This document shows, piece by piece, positions 8,280 through 17,966 of a stretch of 64,000 nucleotides of DNA. The notes under the pieces were generated by a model. That model was not told the origin of the DNA and did not search any database. It worked only from the letters and a program-made list of their open reading frames with translations. Made by a program: the position numbers and the translations under genes. Numbering within the stretch: the first letter of the stretch is position 1; each line of letters opens with the position of its first letter. This stretch comes from an uncultured Lachnospiraceae bacterium (GTDB lineage Bacteria; Bacillota; Clostridia; Lachnospirales; Lachnospiraceae). The stretch is taken from assembly GCA_902792005.1 (NCBI GenBank), contig CADAXW010000003.1, positions 1-64,000 of the forward strand, in the 5' to 3' direction.

Positions 8280-10025
8280 GTGGAAAAGAAGATTATGCTT
8301 GGAAATGAAGCGATCGCCAGAGGTGCATGGGAGGCCGGTGTTAAGGTGTCCTCCGCTTATCCGGGAACGCCGAGTACTGAGGTAAGCGAGAATCTGGTGA
8401 AGTATGAGGGCGTCTATGCCGAATGGGCACCCAATGAGAAGGTTGCGGCAGAGGTTGCCATGGGTGCATCCATCGTGGGTGTCCGCTCCATGTGCGCCAT
8501 GAAATGTGTGGGCCTGAATGTGGCCTCCGATCCGCTCTACACGGCATCCTATATCGGTGCACTGGGCGGACTCGTATATATCGTAGCAGATGATCCGGGA
8601 CTTTACAGCTCTCAGAATGAGCAGGATACCCGTATGATCGGCCGTTCCGCGCACGTTCCCGTGATCGAGCCCTCGGACAGCGAGGAAGCAAGAGTGTTCA
8701 CCAAGCGTGCCTTTGAGATCTCCGAGAAGTATGATACACCGGTGATCCTCCGTACCACGACCCGTCTGGCACATTCCCAGGGTGTTGTGACGCTTGAGGA
8801 CCGGGTGGTTCCCGAGGATAAGGAATATGTACGGAATCCGGCGAAGAATATCATGATGCCGGGTATGGCGAAGGGACGCCATATCTACGTGGAGCAGAGA
8901 GAGAAGCAGATGGCTGAGGATTTCTGCGACGTGGATCTGAACAAGGTAACCTATGATGATACAAAGATCGGTGTCATCACCAGTGGTATCCCCTATCAGT
9001 ATGTGAAGGAGGTTCTGCCCCATGCCAGCGTTCTGAAGCTGGGTATCGTGCATCCGCTTCCGAAGAAGCTGATCCAGGAGTTCGCTTCCAAGGTGGACCG
9101 CCTTATCATCGTTGAGGAGCTGGAGCCCGTGATCGAGGAACAGGTTCGTTCCTGGGGCATCCCCTGCGAGGGCAAGGAGCTCTTTACACTGCAGGGAGAG
9201 TACAGCGCAAATATGCTGCGCGAGAAGCTTCTGGGCGAGAAGGTGGAGATCGATCCGGCAGCGGAAGTTCCGAATCGTCCTCCGATCCTGTGTCCGGGAT
9301 GTCCGCACCGCAGTACATTTTCTGTGCTGAAGAAGCTGGGACTGCATGCCTCCGGTGATATCGGATGCTATACCCTGGGTGCAGTTGCGCCTCTGAATGT
9401 GGTTGATACCACGCTCTGCATGGGCGGAAGTATCTCCATGCTTCATGGTATCGAGAAGGCAAAGGGCAAAGATTATCTGAAGAAATGGGTTGCCGTGATC
9501 GGTGATTCCACATTTTTACATACCGGCGTGAATTCGCTGATGAACATGGTTTATAACCAGGCCACCGGAACGGTGATCATCCTGGATAACTCCACCACAG
9601 GTATGACCGGACATCAGAATCATCCGGCCACCGGCAAGATGCTGAACGGTGAGACCACCTACGCCATCGATCTGGAGAAGCTGTGCAAGTCCATGGGCAT
9701 TGAGGATGTGTTCGTGATCGATGCCTTTGACTTAAAAGAGATGGAGCGCGTGATCAAGGAAGAGGTTGAGAAGGATGTGCTGTCCGTGATCATCGCCCAG
9801 TCACCCTGCGCACTGCTGAAGTCCTATGTTCCGAAAGGAAAATGTGCCGTTGATCCGGAGAAGTGCAAGAAGTGCGGCATGTGCCTGAAGCCGGGCTGCC
9901 CCGCCATCAAGAAGGACGAGGCAACAGGCTGTGCAGTGATCGACGATACCATGTGCAACGGATGCGGTCTGTGTCAGCAGCTGTGCCCGTTCGGAGCTAT
10001 CGAGCTGATTCCGAATAACAAATAA
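8280..10025 (+). CDS. iorA: Indolepyruvate:ferredoxin oxidoreductase, alpha subunit
   Basis: Oxidatively decarboxylates aryl 2-oxoacids (indolepyruvate, phenylpyruvate) to aryl-acetyl-CoA, reducing ferredoxin. The product is 581 residues with a GTG start; AAGGGAG lies 8 nt upstream. The N-terminal pyrimidine-binding domain (GNEAIARGAWEAGV, AYPGTPSTE) is followed by a TPP-binding domain with GDS near residue 410 and LDNSTTGMTG some 27-35 residues later. At the C-terminus are two 4Fe-4S ferredoxin motifs, CKKCGMCLKPGCP and CNGCGLCQQLCP. iorB follows after 14 bp. With iorB it forms the cytoplasmic complex typical of amino-acid-fermenting anaerobes. Confidence 0.96.
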   Translation: MEKKIMLGNEAIARGAWEAGVKVSSAYPGTPSTEVSENLVKYEGVYAEWAPNEKVAAEVAMGASIVGVRSMCAMKCVGLNVASDPLYTASYIGALGGLVYIVADDPGLYSSQNEQDTRMIGRSAHVPVIEPSDSEEARVFTKRAFEISEKYDTPVILRTTTRLAHSQGVVTLEDRVVPEDKEYVRNPAKNIMMPGMAKGRHIYVEQREKQMAEDFCDVDLNKVTYDDTKIGVITSGIPYQYVKEVLPHASVLKLGIVHPLPKKLIQEFASKVDRLIIVEELEPVIEEQVRSWGIPCEGKELFTLQGEYSANMLREKLLGEKVEIDPAAEVPNRPPILCPGCPHRSTFSVLKKLGLHASGDIGCYTLGAVAPLNVVDTTLCMGGSISMLHGIEKAKGKDYLKKWVAVIGDSTFLHTGVNSLMNMVYNQATGTVIILDNSTTGMTGHQNHPATGKMLNGETTYAIDLEKLCKSMGIEDVFVIDAFDLKEMERVIKEEVEKDVLSVIIAQSPCALLKSYVPKGKCAVDPEKCKKCGMCLKPGCPAIKKDEATGCAVIDDTMCNGCGLCQQLCPFGAIELIPNNK

Positions 10026-10039
10026 GAAGGAGAATAACT

Positions 10040-10621
10040 ATGTCAGTAATGAATATAATGATCGTCGGCGTCGGCGGGCAGGGAACTCTGCTCACCAGCC
10101 GGATCCTGGGCGGCCTGGCTGAGCAGGCAGGCTATGATGTAAAGCTGTCAGAGGTGCATGGTATGGCACAGCGCGGCGGTTCGGTGGTAACCTATGTACG
10201 TTACGCTACAGAACCGGGTGAGGTCGTTGCAGAGCCTATTGTGGAAGAAGGATGTGCAGATGTGCTGATCGCCTTTGAGCGGCTGGAAGCCCTGCGGTAC
10301 GCACATTTTCTGAAGAAGGGCGGCGTGCTCATCGTAAATGATCAGCGGATCGATCCCATCACCGTTGTGACCGGCGCTGCGAAATATCCTGAGAATATCA
10401 TTGAGGGCCTGTCAGAAAAGTATCAGGTCTTTGCCATTGACGCCATGGAGGAGGCGAAGAAGCTGGGCAACACCAGAACCTTCAATATCATCGTTCTCGG
10501 TATGGCTGCACGGCACATGAATTATGCAAAAGAAGAGTGGGAAGCGGTCATCCGGGCCAAGGTCCCGCCGAAAACCATCGATATCAACCTGACCGCGTTC
10601 CGTCAGGGATACGGAGAGTAG
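10040..10621 (+). CDS. iorB: Indolepyruvate:ferredoxin oxidoreductase, beta subunit
   Basis: Small partner of IorA, 193 residues, the 2-oxoacid:acceptor oxidoreductase gamma-type domain that binds CoA. Visible signatures are VGVGGQGTLLTSRILG at the N-terminus and the loop VHGMAQRGGSVVTYVR. An AGGAG site precedes the ATG, and the gene is 14 bp behind iorA, so translation in step is expected. The usual two-subunit IOR arrangement is complete here. Confidence 0.95.
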   Translation: MSVMNIMIVGVGGQGTLLTSRILGGLAEQAGYDVKLSEVHGMAQRGGSVVTYVRYATEPGEVVAEPIVEEGCADVLIAFERLEALRYAHFLKKGGVLIVNDQRIDPITVVTGAAKYPENIIEGLSEKYQVFAIDAMEEAKKLGNTRTFNIIVLGMAARHMNYAKEEWEAVIRAKVPPKTIDINLTAFRQGYGE

Positions 10622-10717
10622 GGAAGAGTCGATATAAGAACAAAGAATGACATGATCAGAGAGACGGTTCTTTTATCATTCCATTTACCGATTATGGTTT
10701 TTGTGAGGTAGAGAGAA

Positions 10718-13156
10718 ATGAGACAACTTGCTGATTTTATGGTGGAAAAGAGGATCTGGCTGCTTGCGATCTTCCTTCTGCTGGCGGTGGGGAGCGTCTT
10801 CCTGATACCGAAGGTAGAGATCAATACGGATATGTCCAAGTACCTGCCGGATGATTCGGAGATGAAGCAGGGCAAGGACCTGATGGGAGAACAGATGCCG
10901 GAAACACTGAAGGTTCAGAGCTCCCTCAGAGTGATGTTTGATGATCTCCCGGATGAAGAAAAAAGTGAAATGAAAAACCGGCTGGCGGGGATCGCGGGCG
11001 TAGCCTCCGTGACCTGGCAGCCGGAGAGTGAGTATTATAACAAGGATAACCATACTCTTTACATCCTGAAATCGGATTCCGACTATCGGTCGGACACATA
11101 TCTTGAGATCGAGGAAACACTGGAGAAGGAGTATGCGTCTTCCTACAAGGTGATATGGCATAACGATGATACGAACAGCAACTCACTCACACCCGGCATC
11201 CTGCTGGGGGCACTGGGCATCCTGCTCTTTGTGCTGATCGTCATGAGCAATTCCTGGCTGGAGCCAATCATCTTTCTTTTTTCCGTGGGTGTTGCGGTCG
11301 TGATCAATATGGGAACGAACGCATTTCTGCCCATGGTCTCCCAAATGACCAATTCCATAGCGGCTCTGATGCAGCTGGTTCTGTCCATGGACTACGCCAT
11401 CATTCTGTCTAACCGTTACCGGCAGGCTGCAAAGCTGACGGAAGACCGGGGGGCGGCTATGAAGGAGGCGATCCGGAAGGCCATCCCGTCCATGTGCAGC
11501 AGCGCGGTGACCACCATCGTGGGGCTTCTGGCCCTCTGCTTCATGAGCTTCAAGATCGGTGCGGATATGGGCATCATTTTCGCAAAGGGTGTATTCCTCA
11601 GCCTGATCGGCTGCTTTACAGTGCTGCCGGCCATGCTGCTTCTCTTTGATCGTCCCATCCAGGCAACCGCAAAGAAATCACTGACGGTTCCCACAGGGGC
11701 GTTGGCTAAATTCAGTGTAAAATGCAGGTTTGTGATCGCTCCGCTCTTTGTTGTGATCTTTGTCGGGGTGCTCATTCTGAAGGGCGGATCCGGGATATCC
11801 TATGTCCTTCCTCTTTCCGATGACGTGGCTCGGGTGTTCCCGAAGGAAAACCCCATCGTGGTGCTTTACAGCAACTCGGATGAGTCGAAGATCCCGGAAC
11901 TGGCGGAGGAACTGTCGTCAAAGTCCGGTGTTCGTTCCGTGAGCTCCTACGTGACGACCCTGGGAAAGAAGATGAAGGCGGAGGAGATGATGGGATTTGT
12001 TTCCTCCATGTTCGGCCTGGAGCAGAATAAGATGCTGGATGTCAGCATTTTCAAGCTGTTTTACTATGATCACTATGCGGACCGCTCCGGCGAGAAGGTA
12101 ACGCCCCGGGACCTGCTGGAATTCTTCCAGAAGGCTTCCGTGGAGAATCCCCTTCTGGCAGGGATGATGACGGATGAGATGCGGAGCAGATTGGACGAAG
12201 CGATAAAATCACCCTTCCTTCCGGCCATCAAACTTTCGGCCCCGGAAATGTTGGCGCTGGTGAAGGACATGGCTCCGGATCTGAATGAATCCATCCTGTC
12301 GCTGGCTTACGCATTTTATTTCAGTCAGAGAGACTATGACGATTCCTGGACCATGTCCATTGATGAGCTGATCCAGGATGTGTCCAAGTCGGAAACGTTA
12401 AATGCGGTTCTGGATACAAAGACACAGATGATCCTTGCCACGGCGGTTTCCGGAATCGAAAACGGAAAGAACCAGATGGTGGGACCGGACAATTCCCTGA
12501 TGGCAGTGTCCACAGATCTGATCGACGGAAGCGATGAGGCTATGGCTTTTACGGAGGAGCTGAACCGGATCTGCAGTGAGAAGCTGCAGGGGAAGTACTA
12601 TCTGATCGGCAGCACCCCCATGTCTCTGGAAATGTCAAAAACCTTTGACGGCGAGCTGAATAAGATCACCATCATCACGGCTATCGCCATTTTCCTGGTG
12701 GTGCTCATCACCTTCCGGAACTTTATGGTTCCGCTGATCCTGGTGGCGCTGATCCAGTGTTCCGTATATGTGACCATGGTTGCGATACATTTGTTTGGTT
12801 CATCCATGTATTATGTGGCACTTCTCATCGTCCAAAGTATCCTGATGGGCGCGACCATAGACTATGCCATTGTCTTTACGAATTTCTACCGGGATAAACG
12901 GGAGGAGAAGGAGATGGCGGATGCCATGAAGAGTGCGTATAAGGCGTCCATCCGGACAATCCTTACCTCCGGTCTGGTCATGGCGCTCTGTACCTTCCTG
13001 CTGGGCTTTGCCTTTGAAGATCCGGGGGTCGGGCAGATCTGCCATATCCTTGCCATTGGTACAACGGCGGCGCTGATCATGATCCTTTTCATCCTGCCGG
13101 GTGTGCTGGCAGCCTGTGACCGTCTGGTGGTGAGAAGGAAGAAGGAAGCGGATTAG
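10718..13156 (+). CDS. MMPL/RND-family membrane transporter
   Basis: Integral membrane protein of 812 residues in the two-fold RND/MMPL layout: one helix near the N-terminus (about 13-30), a large external loop, a bundle of five to six helices (about 165-335), then a second helix with loop and a second bundle (about 640-805). Each half carries an RND-type acidic or polar signature (SMDYAIILSNRYR and ATIDYAIVFTNFYRD). Such proteins export lipids, hydrophobic acids or drugs using the proton gradient. The substrate cannot be read from sequence. Its place between iorB and an acyl-CoA ligase allows a role in exporting a hydrophobic acid or acyl product, but this is context only. Confidence 0.85.
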   Translation: MRQLADFMVEKRIWLLAIFLLLAVGSVFLIPKVEINTDMSKYLPDDSEMKQGKDLMGEQMPETLKVQSSLRVMFDDLPDEEKSEMKNRLAGIAGVASVTWQPESEYYNKDNHTLYILKSDSDYRSDTYLEIEETLEKEYASSYKVIWHNDDTNSNSLTPGILLGALGILLFVLIVMSNSWLEPIIFLFSVGVAVVINMGTNAFLPMVSQMTNSIAALMQLVLSMDYAIILSNRYRQAAKLTEDRGAAMKEAIRKAIPSMCSSAVTTIVGLLALCFMSFKIGADMGIIFAKGVFLSLIGCFTVLPAMLLLFDRPIQATAKKSLTVPTGALAKFSVKCRFVIAPLFVVIFVGVLILKGGSGISYVLPLSDDVARVFPKENPIVVLYSNSDESKIPELAEELSSKSGVRSVSSYVTTLGKKMKAEEMMGFVSSMFGLEQNKMLDVSIFKLFYYDHYADRSGEKVTPRDLLEFFQKASVENPLLAGMMTDEMRSRLDEAIKSPFLPAIKLSAPEMLALVKDMAPDLNESILSLAYAFYFSQRDYDDSWTMSIDELIQDVSKSETLNAVLDTKTQMILATAVSGIENGKNQMVGPDNSLMAVSTDLIDGSDEAMAFTEELNRICSEKLQGKYYLIGSTPMSLEMSKTFDGELNKITIITAIAIFLVVLITFRNFMVPLILVALIQCSVYVTMVAIHLFGSSMYYVALLIVQSILMGATIDYAIVFTNFYRDKREEKEMADAMKSAYKASIRTILTSGLVMALCTFLLGFAFEDPGVGQICHILAIGTTAALIMILFILPGVLAACDRLVVRRKKEAD

Positions 13157-13160
13157 AAGG

Positions 13161-13189
13161 TTTACTTTGCCACGATAACGTGTTAAAAT
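13161..13189 (+). promoter_or_regulatory. Promoter of the acyl-CoA ligase
   Basis: TTTACT (13161-13166), 17 bp, TAAAAT (13184-13189), followed directly by AGTA. The asnB promoter has the same hexamers, spacer length and AGTA. Confidence 0.65.
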
Positions 13190-13261
13190 AGTAAAGTGCG
13201 CCGGCGTGATAATCTGCCGGCTGATACAGAAAACTACAGGAAGAGTATGGGGTGTAAAAAA

Positions 13262-14896
13262 ATGCCAATCACAGATCTGTTAGAGAAAAATGCAAAAATC
13301 TACGCAAATGATGTGGCGCTGGTGGAGGTGAATCCGGAGATTACGGAGGTCCGCCGTGTAACCTGGCGCGAATATGAACTGACAGAACCGAATCCGACGG
13401 CTGCTTACAGAAGAGAGATCACCTGGTCCGTCTTCAACGAGAAGGCCAATCGGTTCGCACATTTACTGATGTCCCGCGGGATCAAGAAGGATGACAAGGT
13501 CGGTATCCTTCTGATGAACTGCCTGGAATGGCTGCCGATCTACTTCGGTATCCTGAAGACCGGAGCCATCGCAGTACCGCTGAACTTCCGTTATGACTCT
13601 GAAGAAATCGAGTACTGCGTGAAGCTGGCGGATGTGGATGTGCTGGTGTTCGGACCTGCATTTATCGGACGTATCGAGGAGATCGCAGACAGAATCTCCA
13701 GAAAACGTCTGCTGTTCTACGTGGGCGAGGGATGCCCGTCCTTCGCAGAGGACTACAATGAGCTGGTTGCCAACTGCAGCAGCATGAACCCGGATATCCC
13801 GATCATTGATTCCGATAATGCTGCCATTTACTTCTCATCAGGAACCACGGGCTTCCCGAAGGCCATCCTGCATGAGCATAAAGCGCTGATGCATTCCGCA
13901 CGGGTGGAGCAGGCGCATCACGGACAGAAGAAGGACGACGTGTTCCTCTGCATTCCGCCGCTCTATCATACGGGTGCGAAGATGCACTGGTTCGGAAGCC
14001 TGATCTCCGGCAGCAAGGCGGTACTGCTGAAGGGTACCAAGCCGGAGTACGTGCTGGATACGGTCAGCAAAGAAAAATGTACCATCGTCTGGCTGCTGGT
14101 TCCCTGGGCACAGGATATCCTGGTGGCTCTGGAGAGCGGCAAGCTCAAGGCGGAGGATTATGAACTGGATCAATGGAGACTTATGCACATCGGTGCACAG
14201 CCGGTACCTGCATCCCTGATCCAGCGGTGGAAGGCGATCTTCCCGAAGCATGATTATGATACGAACTACGGTCTGTCCGAGTCCATCGGACCCGGCTGTG
14301 TACACCTGGGCATCGAGAACATCGATCATGTAGGTGCCATCGGCGTTCCGGGATATGGCTGGGAGACCAATATCGTGGATGAAGAGGGCGTACCGGTTCC
14401 GAAGGGAGAGGTCGGAGAGCTCATCGTAAAGGGCCCCGGTGTCATGGTCGAGTACTACAAGAATCCGGAAGCAACTGCCGAGAGTATCAAGGACGGCTGG
14501 CTCTTCACCGGAGATATGGCAAAGCTGGACGAGGATGGCTTCATCTGGCTGGTTGACCGCAAGAAGGATGTCATCATCAGCGGCGGTGAGAATATCTATC
14601 CGGTACAGATCGAAAGCTTCCTGATGAAGAATAACAAGATCAACGATGTGGCCGTGATCGGACTTCCGGATCCGAGACAGGGCGAGATCGCAGCTGCCAT
14701 CATCGAGCTGAAGCCGGGAGCAGAGGCAACAGAAGAGGAGATCAACAACTTCTGTCTGGAGCTTCCGCGGTACAAGCGTCCGCGTAAGGTGATCTTTGCC
14801 GAGGTTCCGAGAAATGCCACCGGAAAGATCGAGAAGCCTGCGCTTCGCGAAAGATACGGCGCTACGAATCTGGTAGCAAAGGAAAATGAGTCATAA
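13262..14896 (+). CDS. AMP-forming acyl-CoA synthetase (ANL superfamily)
   Basis: Activates a carboxylic acid with ATP and CoA through an acyl-adenylate. The product is 544 residues from ATG 13262. An upstream ATG at 13247 is also possible, but MPITDLLEKNA reads as the natural start and has GGGGTG before it. Motifs are complete: the phosphate loop YFSSGTTGFPKAIL, YGLSES, the hinge-region aspartate in FTGDMA, and the C-terminal lysine in PRNATGKIEKP. The substrate is unknown. Being downstream of iorAB suggests an arylacetate or fatty acid. It has its own promoter and is followed by a gene-free stretch of about 340 bp. Confidence 0.88.
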   Translation: MPITDLLEKNAKIYANDVALVEVNPEITEVRRVTWREYELTEPNPTAAYRREITWSVFNEKANRFAHLLMSRGIKKDDKVGILLMNCLEWLPIYFGILKTGAIAVPLNFRYDSEEIEYCVKLADVDVLVFGPAFIGRIEEIADRISRKRLLFYVGEGCPSFAEDYNELVANCSSMNPDIPIIDSDNAAIYFSSGTTGFPKAILHEHKALMHSARVEQAHHGQKKDDVFLCIPPLYHTGAKMHWFGSLISGSKAVLLKGTKPEYVLDTVSKEKCTIVWLLVPWAQDILVALESGKLKAEDYELDQWRLMHIGAQPVPASLIQRWKAIFPKHDYDTNYGLSESIGPGCVHLGIENIDHVGAIGVPGYGWETNIVDEEGVPVPKGEVGELIVKGPGVMVEYYKNPEATAESIKDGWLFTGDMAKLDEDGFIWLVDRKKDVIISGGENIYPVQIESFLMKNNKINDVAVIGLPDPRQGEIAAAIIELKPGAEATEEEINNFCLELPRYKRPRKVIFAEVPRNATGKIEKPALRERYGATNLVAKENES

Positions 14897-15078
14897 TCAT
14901 TGTGCAATATGTCACTATCGGGGACGGGAATACACGTATTTCTGTTCCCGTTATACATATCTATTAGTTAGTTTGTACAAAAAGTAGAGGAAATGTACAA
15001 AAATGCTTTCCTTTTTTGGATAATAGTGCTATAATGACTTCAATCGTTGGTTACTTAGTGGGGGTAGTCAATATATGT

Positions 15079-15125
15079 AAAAGGCCTGTATGATTCGGAG
15101 AAGGTGTCATACAGGCCTTTTTGTG
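15079..15125 (+). terminator. Strong intrinsic terminator
   Basis: AAAAGGCCTGTATGA (15079-15093) pairs perfectly with TCATACAGGCCTTTT (15107-15121) across a 13-nt loop and is followed by more T. It lies about 185 bp after the ligase stop and about 45 bp after a TATAAT, so it may end the ligase transcript, a short RNA, or both. Confidence 0.88.
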
Positions 15126-15131
15126 TGCGAT

Positions 15132-15160
15132 TTGTAATATTTCCGGATTTCGGGTATAAT
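15132..15160 (+). promoter_or_regulatory. Promoter of the GH25 gene
   Basis: TTGTAA (15132-15137), 17 bp, TATAAT (15155-15160). Confidence 0.7.
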
Positions 15161-15235
15161 ATACGAGTTGTTGTACGAATGAAGATTGAGCGATGAAAGA
15201 GCGCCGGAAGAGCGGCTAAAGGTATAAAGATATAT

Positions 15236-16495
15236 ATGAAGCAGGATAAAAAAGAGAAAAGAGAAAAGATAGAAAAGATAGAAAAGAAAGAACCGAAGGT
15301 AAAGAAAAAGCGGAAGGCAGAAGCGAAGACAGAAACGATGACAGAAATGAAGGCGTCCGCAAAGCCATCTGCAAAGGCATCTCCCGAGGAAGAGTCAGAT
15401 CTTTTTCCGGATGCATCTCCGGATGTGGATACGGAGACGGGAGATGAAATGTCCCGTGAGCTGCAGGAGGCTTTTGAGAAGGGACGCGAGGCCGGGTACC
15501 AGCAGGAGCATCGGCTTAGGATAAGAGAACAGCGCACATTTCGGACGAGGCAGATCCGAATGCTTATATTCTGTCTGATCATGGCAGTTGCATGTATTGT
15601 TCTTGCAGCCCTTCTGGTTCATGAAGTAAGAAAGAATGAAATGAAGGGCGAGCCTGTCAGCACGGAGACGCTGTCAAAGAAGCTGGCATTTGATGCACCC
15701 GGTGACCTTGCAGAGCAGATCCGGGAAAACTATGTTACCTATCTGAAGCAGGCATACATCCTCTTCGGAACTTATCCGGACTGCACCTACTTTAAGGTGG
15801 TGGCCGGCGTGGAACGGGATGACCTGGACTTCGAAAATGACTTCCATGAGATGAAGGGAAAAAGCTATCTGAATTATTATCCCGATGGGAAAAAGGCCGG
15901 ACGGGTCGCAGTGGATGTTTCCGAATATCAGGAAACCATCGACTGGGCTGCGGTGAAGGCCAGCGGCGTTCAGGTGGCCATCATCCGTGCGGGCTTCCGA
16001 GGCTATGGCGTAGAAGGAAATATCAAGAAGGATGCCTATTTTGATGAGAATATGAAGGGCGCTACAGAAGCCGGCCTGGAGGTGGGAACCTACTTCTTCA
16101 CGGAAGCGGTAAATTATGACGAAGGCGTGGAAGAGGCGAATACGGTTCTCTCCATGATAAAGGATTATGATGTGAAGCAGCCCATCATCATTGATACAGA
16201 GAAGATCGAAGCAGAGGGAGTCCGTGCGAACAACATTTCCGTGGAGGATCGGACACAGGCGATCCTGGGCTTCTGTGAAACAGTGGAGAAGGCGGGATAC
16301 ACCCCGATGATCTATGCGTCCACCTACTGGTTCGTGTCGGCGCTGGATCTTTCCAAGCTGGGCAAGTATGAGTTCTGGCTTGCAGCTTATGATACACCCC
16401 AGTTCCCCTATCATGTGGAGGGCTGGCAGTATGCATCCGACGGTTCCGTTCCGGGGATCAACGGAAATGTGGACCTGAACGTCTGGATGCGATAA
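15236..16495 (+). CDS. Membrane-anchored GH25 muramidase (lysozyme-type)
   Basis: Predicted peptidoglycan hydrolase cutting the MurNAc-GlcNAc bond. The 419-residue product has a highly charged Lys/Glu-rich cytoplasmic tail (1-105), one transmembrane helix (about 109-128), an external linker, and a GH25 domain from about residue 222 to the end. The active-site strand VAVDVSEYQ carries Asp227, and a second acidic pair is in IIIDTEK. The C-terminal GWQYAS and VDLNVW are family signatures. The long basic tail is unusual for a lysozyme and could bind a cytoplasmic partner. The start has only a weak ribosome binding site. The amylase gene follows after 38 bp. Confidence 0.9.
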   Translation: MKQDKKEKREKIEKIEKKEPKVKKKRKAEAKTETMTEMKASAKPSAKASPEEESDLFPDASPDVDTETGDEMSRELQEAFEKGREAGYQQEHRLRIREQRTFRTRQIRMLIFCLIMAVACIVLAALLVHEVRKNEMKGEPVSTETLSKKLAFDAPGDLAEQIRENYVTYLKQAYILFGTYPDCTYFKVVAGVERDDLDFENDFHEMKGKSYLNYYPDGKKAGRVAVDVSEYQETIDWAAVKASGVQVAIIRAGFRGYGVEGNIKKDAYFDENMKGATEAGLEVGTYFFTEAVNYDEGVEEANTVLSMIKDYDVKQPIIIDTEKIEAEGVRANNISVEDRTQAILGFCETVEKAGYTPMIYASTYWFVSALDLSKLGKYEFWLAAYDTPQFPYHVEGWQYASDGSVPGINGNVDLNVWMR

Positions 16496-16533
16496 TAAGC
16501 GATAATATGATATAAAGTGGAGGTTGACATAAT

Positions 16534-17844
16534 ATGTGGTATGAAGAAAGTGTTTTTTATCAGATCTATCCCCTGGGCTTCTGCGGGGCGCCCTATGAGA
16601 ACGATGGGCTGGAGGCGCATCGGATCCTGAAGGTCCTGGACTGGATCCCGCACATGACGAAGCTTGGAATAAATGCGATCTATTTTTCACCTGTGTTCCG
16701 TTCCGATACACACGGCTACAATACACAGGACTACACCGTGATCGATAACCGTCTCGGTTCCAATGAGGATTTCAAGAAGGTGGTGGATGCGCTGCACGAA
16801 GCCGGCATCCGCGTGGTGCTGGATGGCGTGTTCAACCACGTGGGCCGTGGCTTCTGGGCCTTCCGGGACGTGCTTGAGAAGAAATGGGACTCTCCCTATA
16901 AGGACTGGTTCCATATCTCCTTTGATGGGAACTCCAATTACAATGACGGCTTCTGGTATGAGGGCTGGGAAGGCAACTATGACCTTGTAAAGCTGAATCT
17001 CAGGAATGAGGCAGTGATCGAGCACATCTTTAATGCGGTTCGCGGCTGGGTGTCCGAGTTTGATATCGACGGACTCCGTCTGGATGTGGCCTACTGTCTG
17101 GATCATGACTTCCTGCGCCGCCTGCACGGCCTGGCACGGGAGCTGAAGCCGGAATTCCTGCTCCTGGGAGAGCTGATGTTCGGAGATTACAATCTGCAGG
17201 TCAATCCGGAAATGTTGGACAGCTGCACAAACTATGCCTGCTATAAGGGGCTGTACTCCAGCTTTAATTCCATGAATATGTTTGAGATCATTCACTCCCT
17301 GCAGCAGCAGTTCGGAAAAGAAGAGTGGTGCCGTTACAGGGATAAGCATCTGATGGCCTTTGCGGACAACCATGATGTGACCCGTGTGGCAAGCATCCTT
17401 ACGAATCCGGCACATTTGCCGCTGATCTATACCCTGGTATTCGGTATGCCGGGCTTCCCCTGTGTGTACTACGGAAGTGAGTGGGGAGCAAAGGCAAGAA
17501 AAGAAGAGGGCGATCCGGCTCTCAGGGCCAGCTTCGAAGCACCGGAGTGGAATGAACTGACGGACCATATCGCAAGACTTGCAGAGATCAAGAAGAACAG
17601 CAAGGCGCTGAACTACGGCTCCTTCCGATCCGTGGTGCTGACCAACAAGCAGTGTATCTTCGAAAGAAAGACGGACGACGAGCGGATCATGATCGCCATC
17701 AACGCAGACAGCGAACCCTACACGGCACATTTCGATGCCGGCTGCGGACAGGCAGATGAACTCCTCACCGGAACCCTGCATGATTTCGGAGGCGGATCAG
17801 AGCTTCCGCCGTATAGTTCTCAAGTGTGGAGGATGGAGCGATAG
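16534..17844 (+). CDS. GH13 alpha-amylase-family glycosidase
   Basis: Cytoplasmic (no signal peptide) 436-residue alpha-glucan or maltodextrin hydrolase. The TIM barrel shows the four conserved GH13 regions: DGVFNHV, GLRLDVA with nucleophile Asp184, GELM with acid/base Glu213, and FADNHDV with Asp281. A short C-terminal beta domain ends in PPYSSQVWRME. The length and lack of an N-terminal module resemble small intracellular maltogenic or neopullulanase-like enzymes; the exact bond specificity cannot be read. It follows the GH25 gene by 38 bp, probably in one transcript, although the functions are unrelated. Confidence 0.9.
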   Translation: MWYEESVFYQIYPLGFCGAPYENDGLEAHRILKVLDWIPHMTKLGINAIYFSPVFRSDTHGYNTQDYTVIDNRLGSNEDFKKVVDALHEAGIRVVLDGVFNHVGRGFWAFRDVLEKKWDSPYKDWFHISFDGNSNYNDGFWYEGWEGNYDLVKLNLRNEAVIEHIFNAVRGWVSEFDIDGLRLDVAYCLDHDFLRRLHGLARELKPEFLLLGELMFGDYNLQVNPEMLDSCTNYACYKGLYSSFNSMNMFEIIHSLQQQFGKEEWCRYRDKHLMAFADNHDVTRVASILTNPAHLPLIYTLVFGMPGFPCVYYGSEWGAKARKEEGDPALRASFEAPEWNELTDHIARLAEIKKNSKALNYGSFRSVVLTNKQCIFERKTDDERIMIAINADSEPYTAHFDAGCGQADELLTGTLHDFGGGSELPPYSSQVWRMER

Positions 17845-17914
17845 ACGCGCGAAGCGCGGATGGACTGCGGTCGGAGGTCGCAGGGCAGCAAATATGGTTT
17901 TGTAAAGTAAAAGA

Positions 17915-17950
17915 AACGGGCAGCGGTACCTATTCGTACCACTGCCCGTT
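17915..17950. terminator. Terminator between convergent genes
   Basis: Arms 17915-17929 and 17936-17950 pair at 14 of 15 positions around a 6-nt loop. On the minus strand it is followed by a T-rich run, so it chiefly ends the leftward exporter-family gene; on the plus strand it can stop the amylase transcript. Confidence 0.8.
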
Positions 17951-17966
17951 CCATTTATATCTGTTA

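Larger units (their letters stand above)
14897..15235 (+). other. Intergenic region: hairpin, TGTACA repeats, gene-less promoter-terminator unit
   Basis: No gene is seen in these 339 bp. In order it holds an imperfect hairpin ACGGGAA ... TTCCCGT (about 14926-14951), two copies of a TGTACAAAAA block (about 14974-15003), a TATAAT at 15030-15035 with a poor -35, a strong terminator at 15079-15125, and the promoter of the GH25 gene at 15132-15160. Confidence 0.6.
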
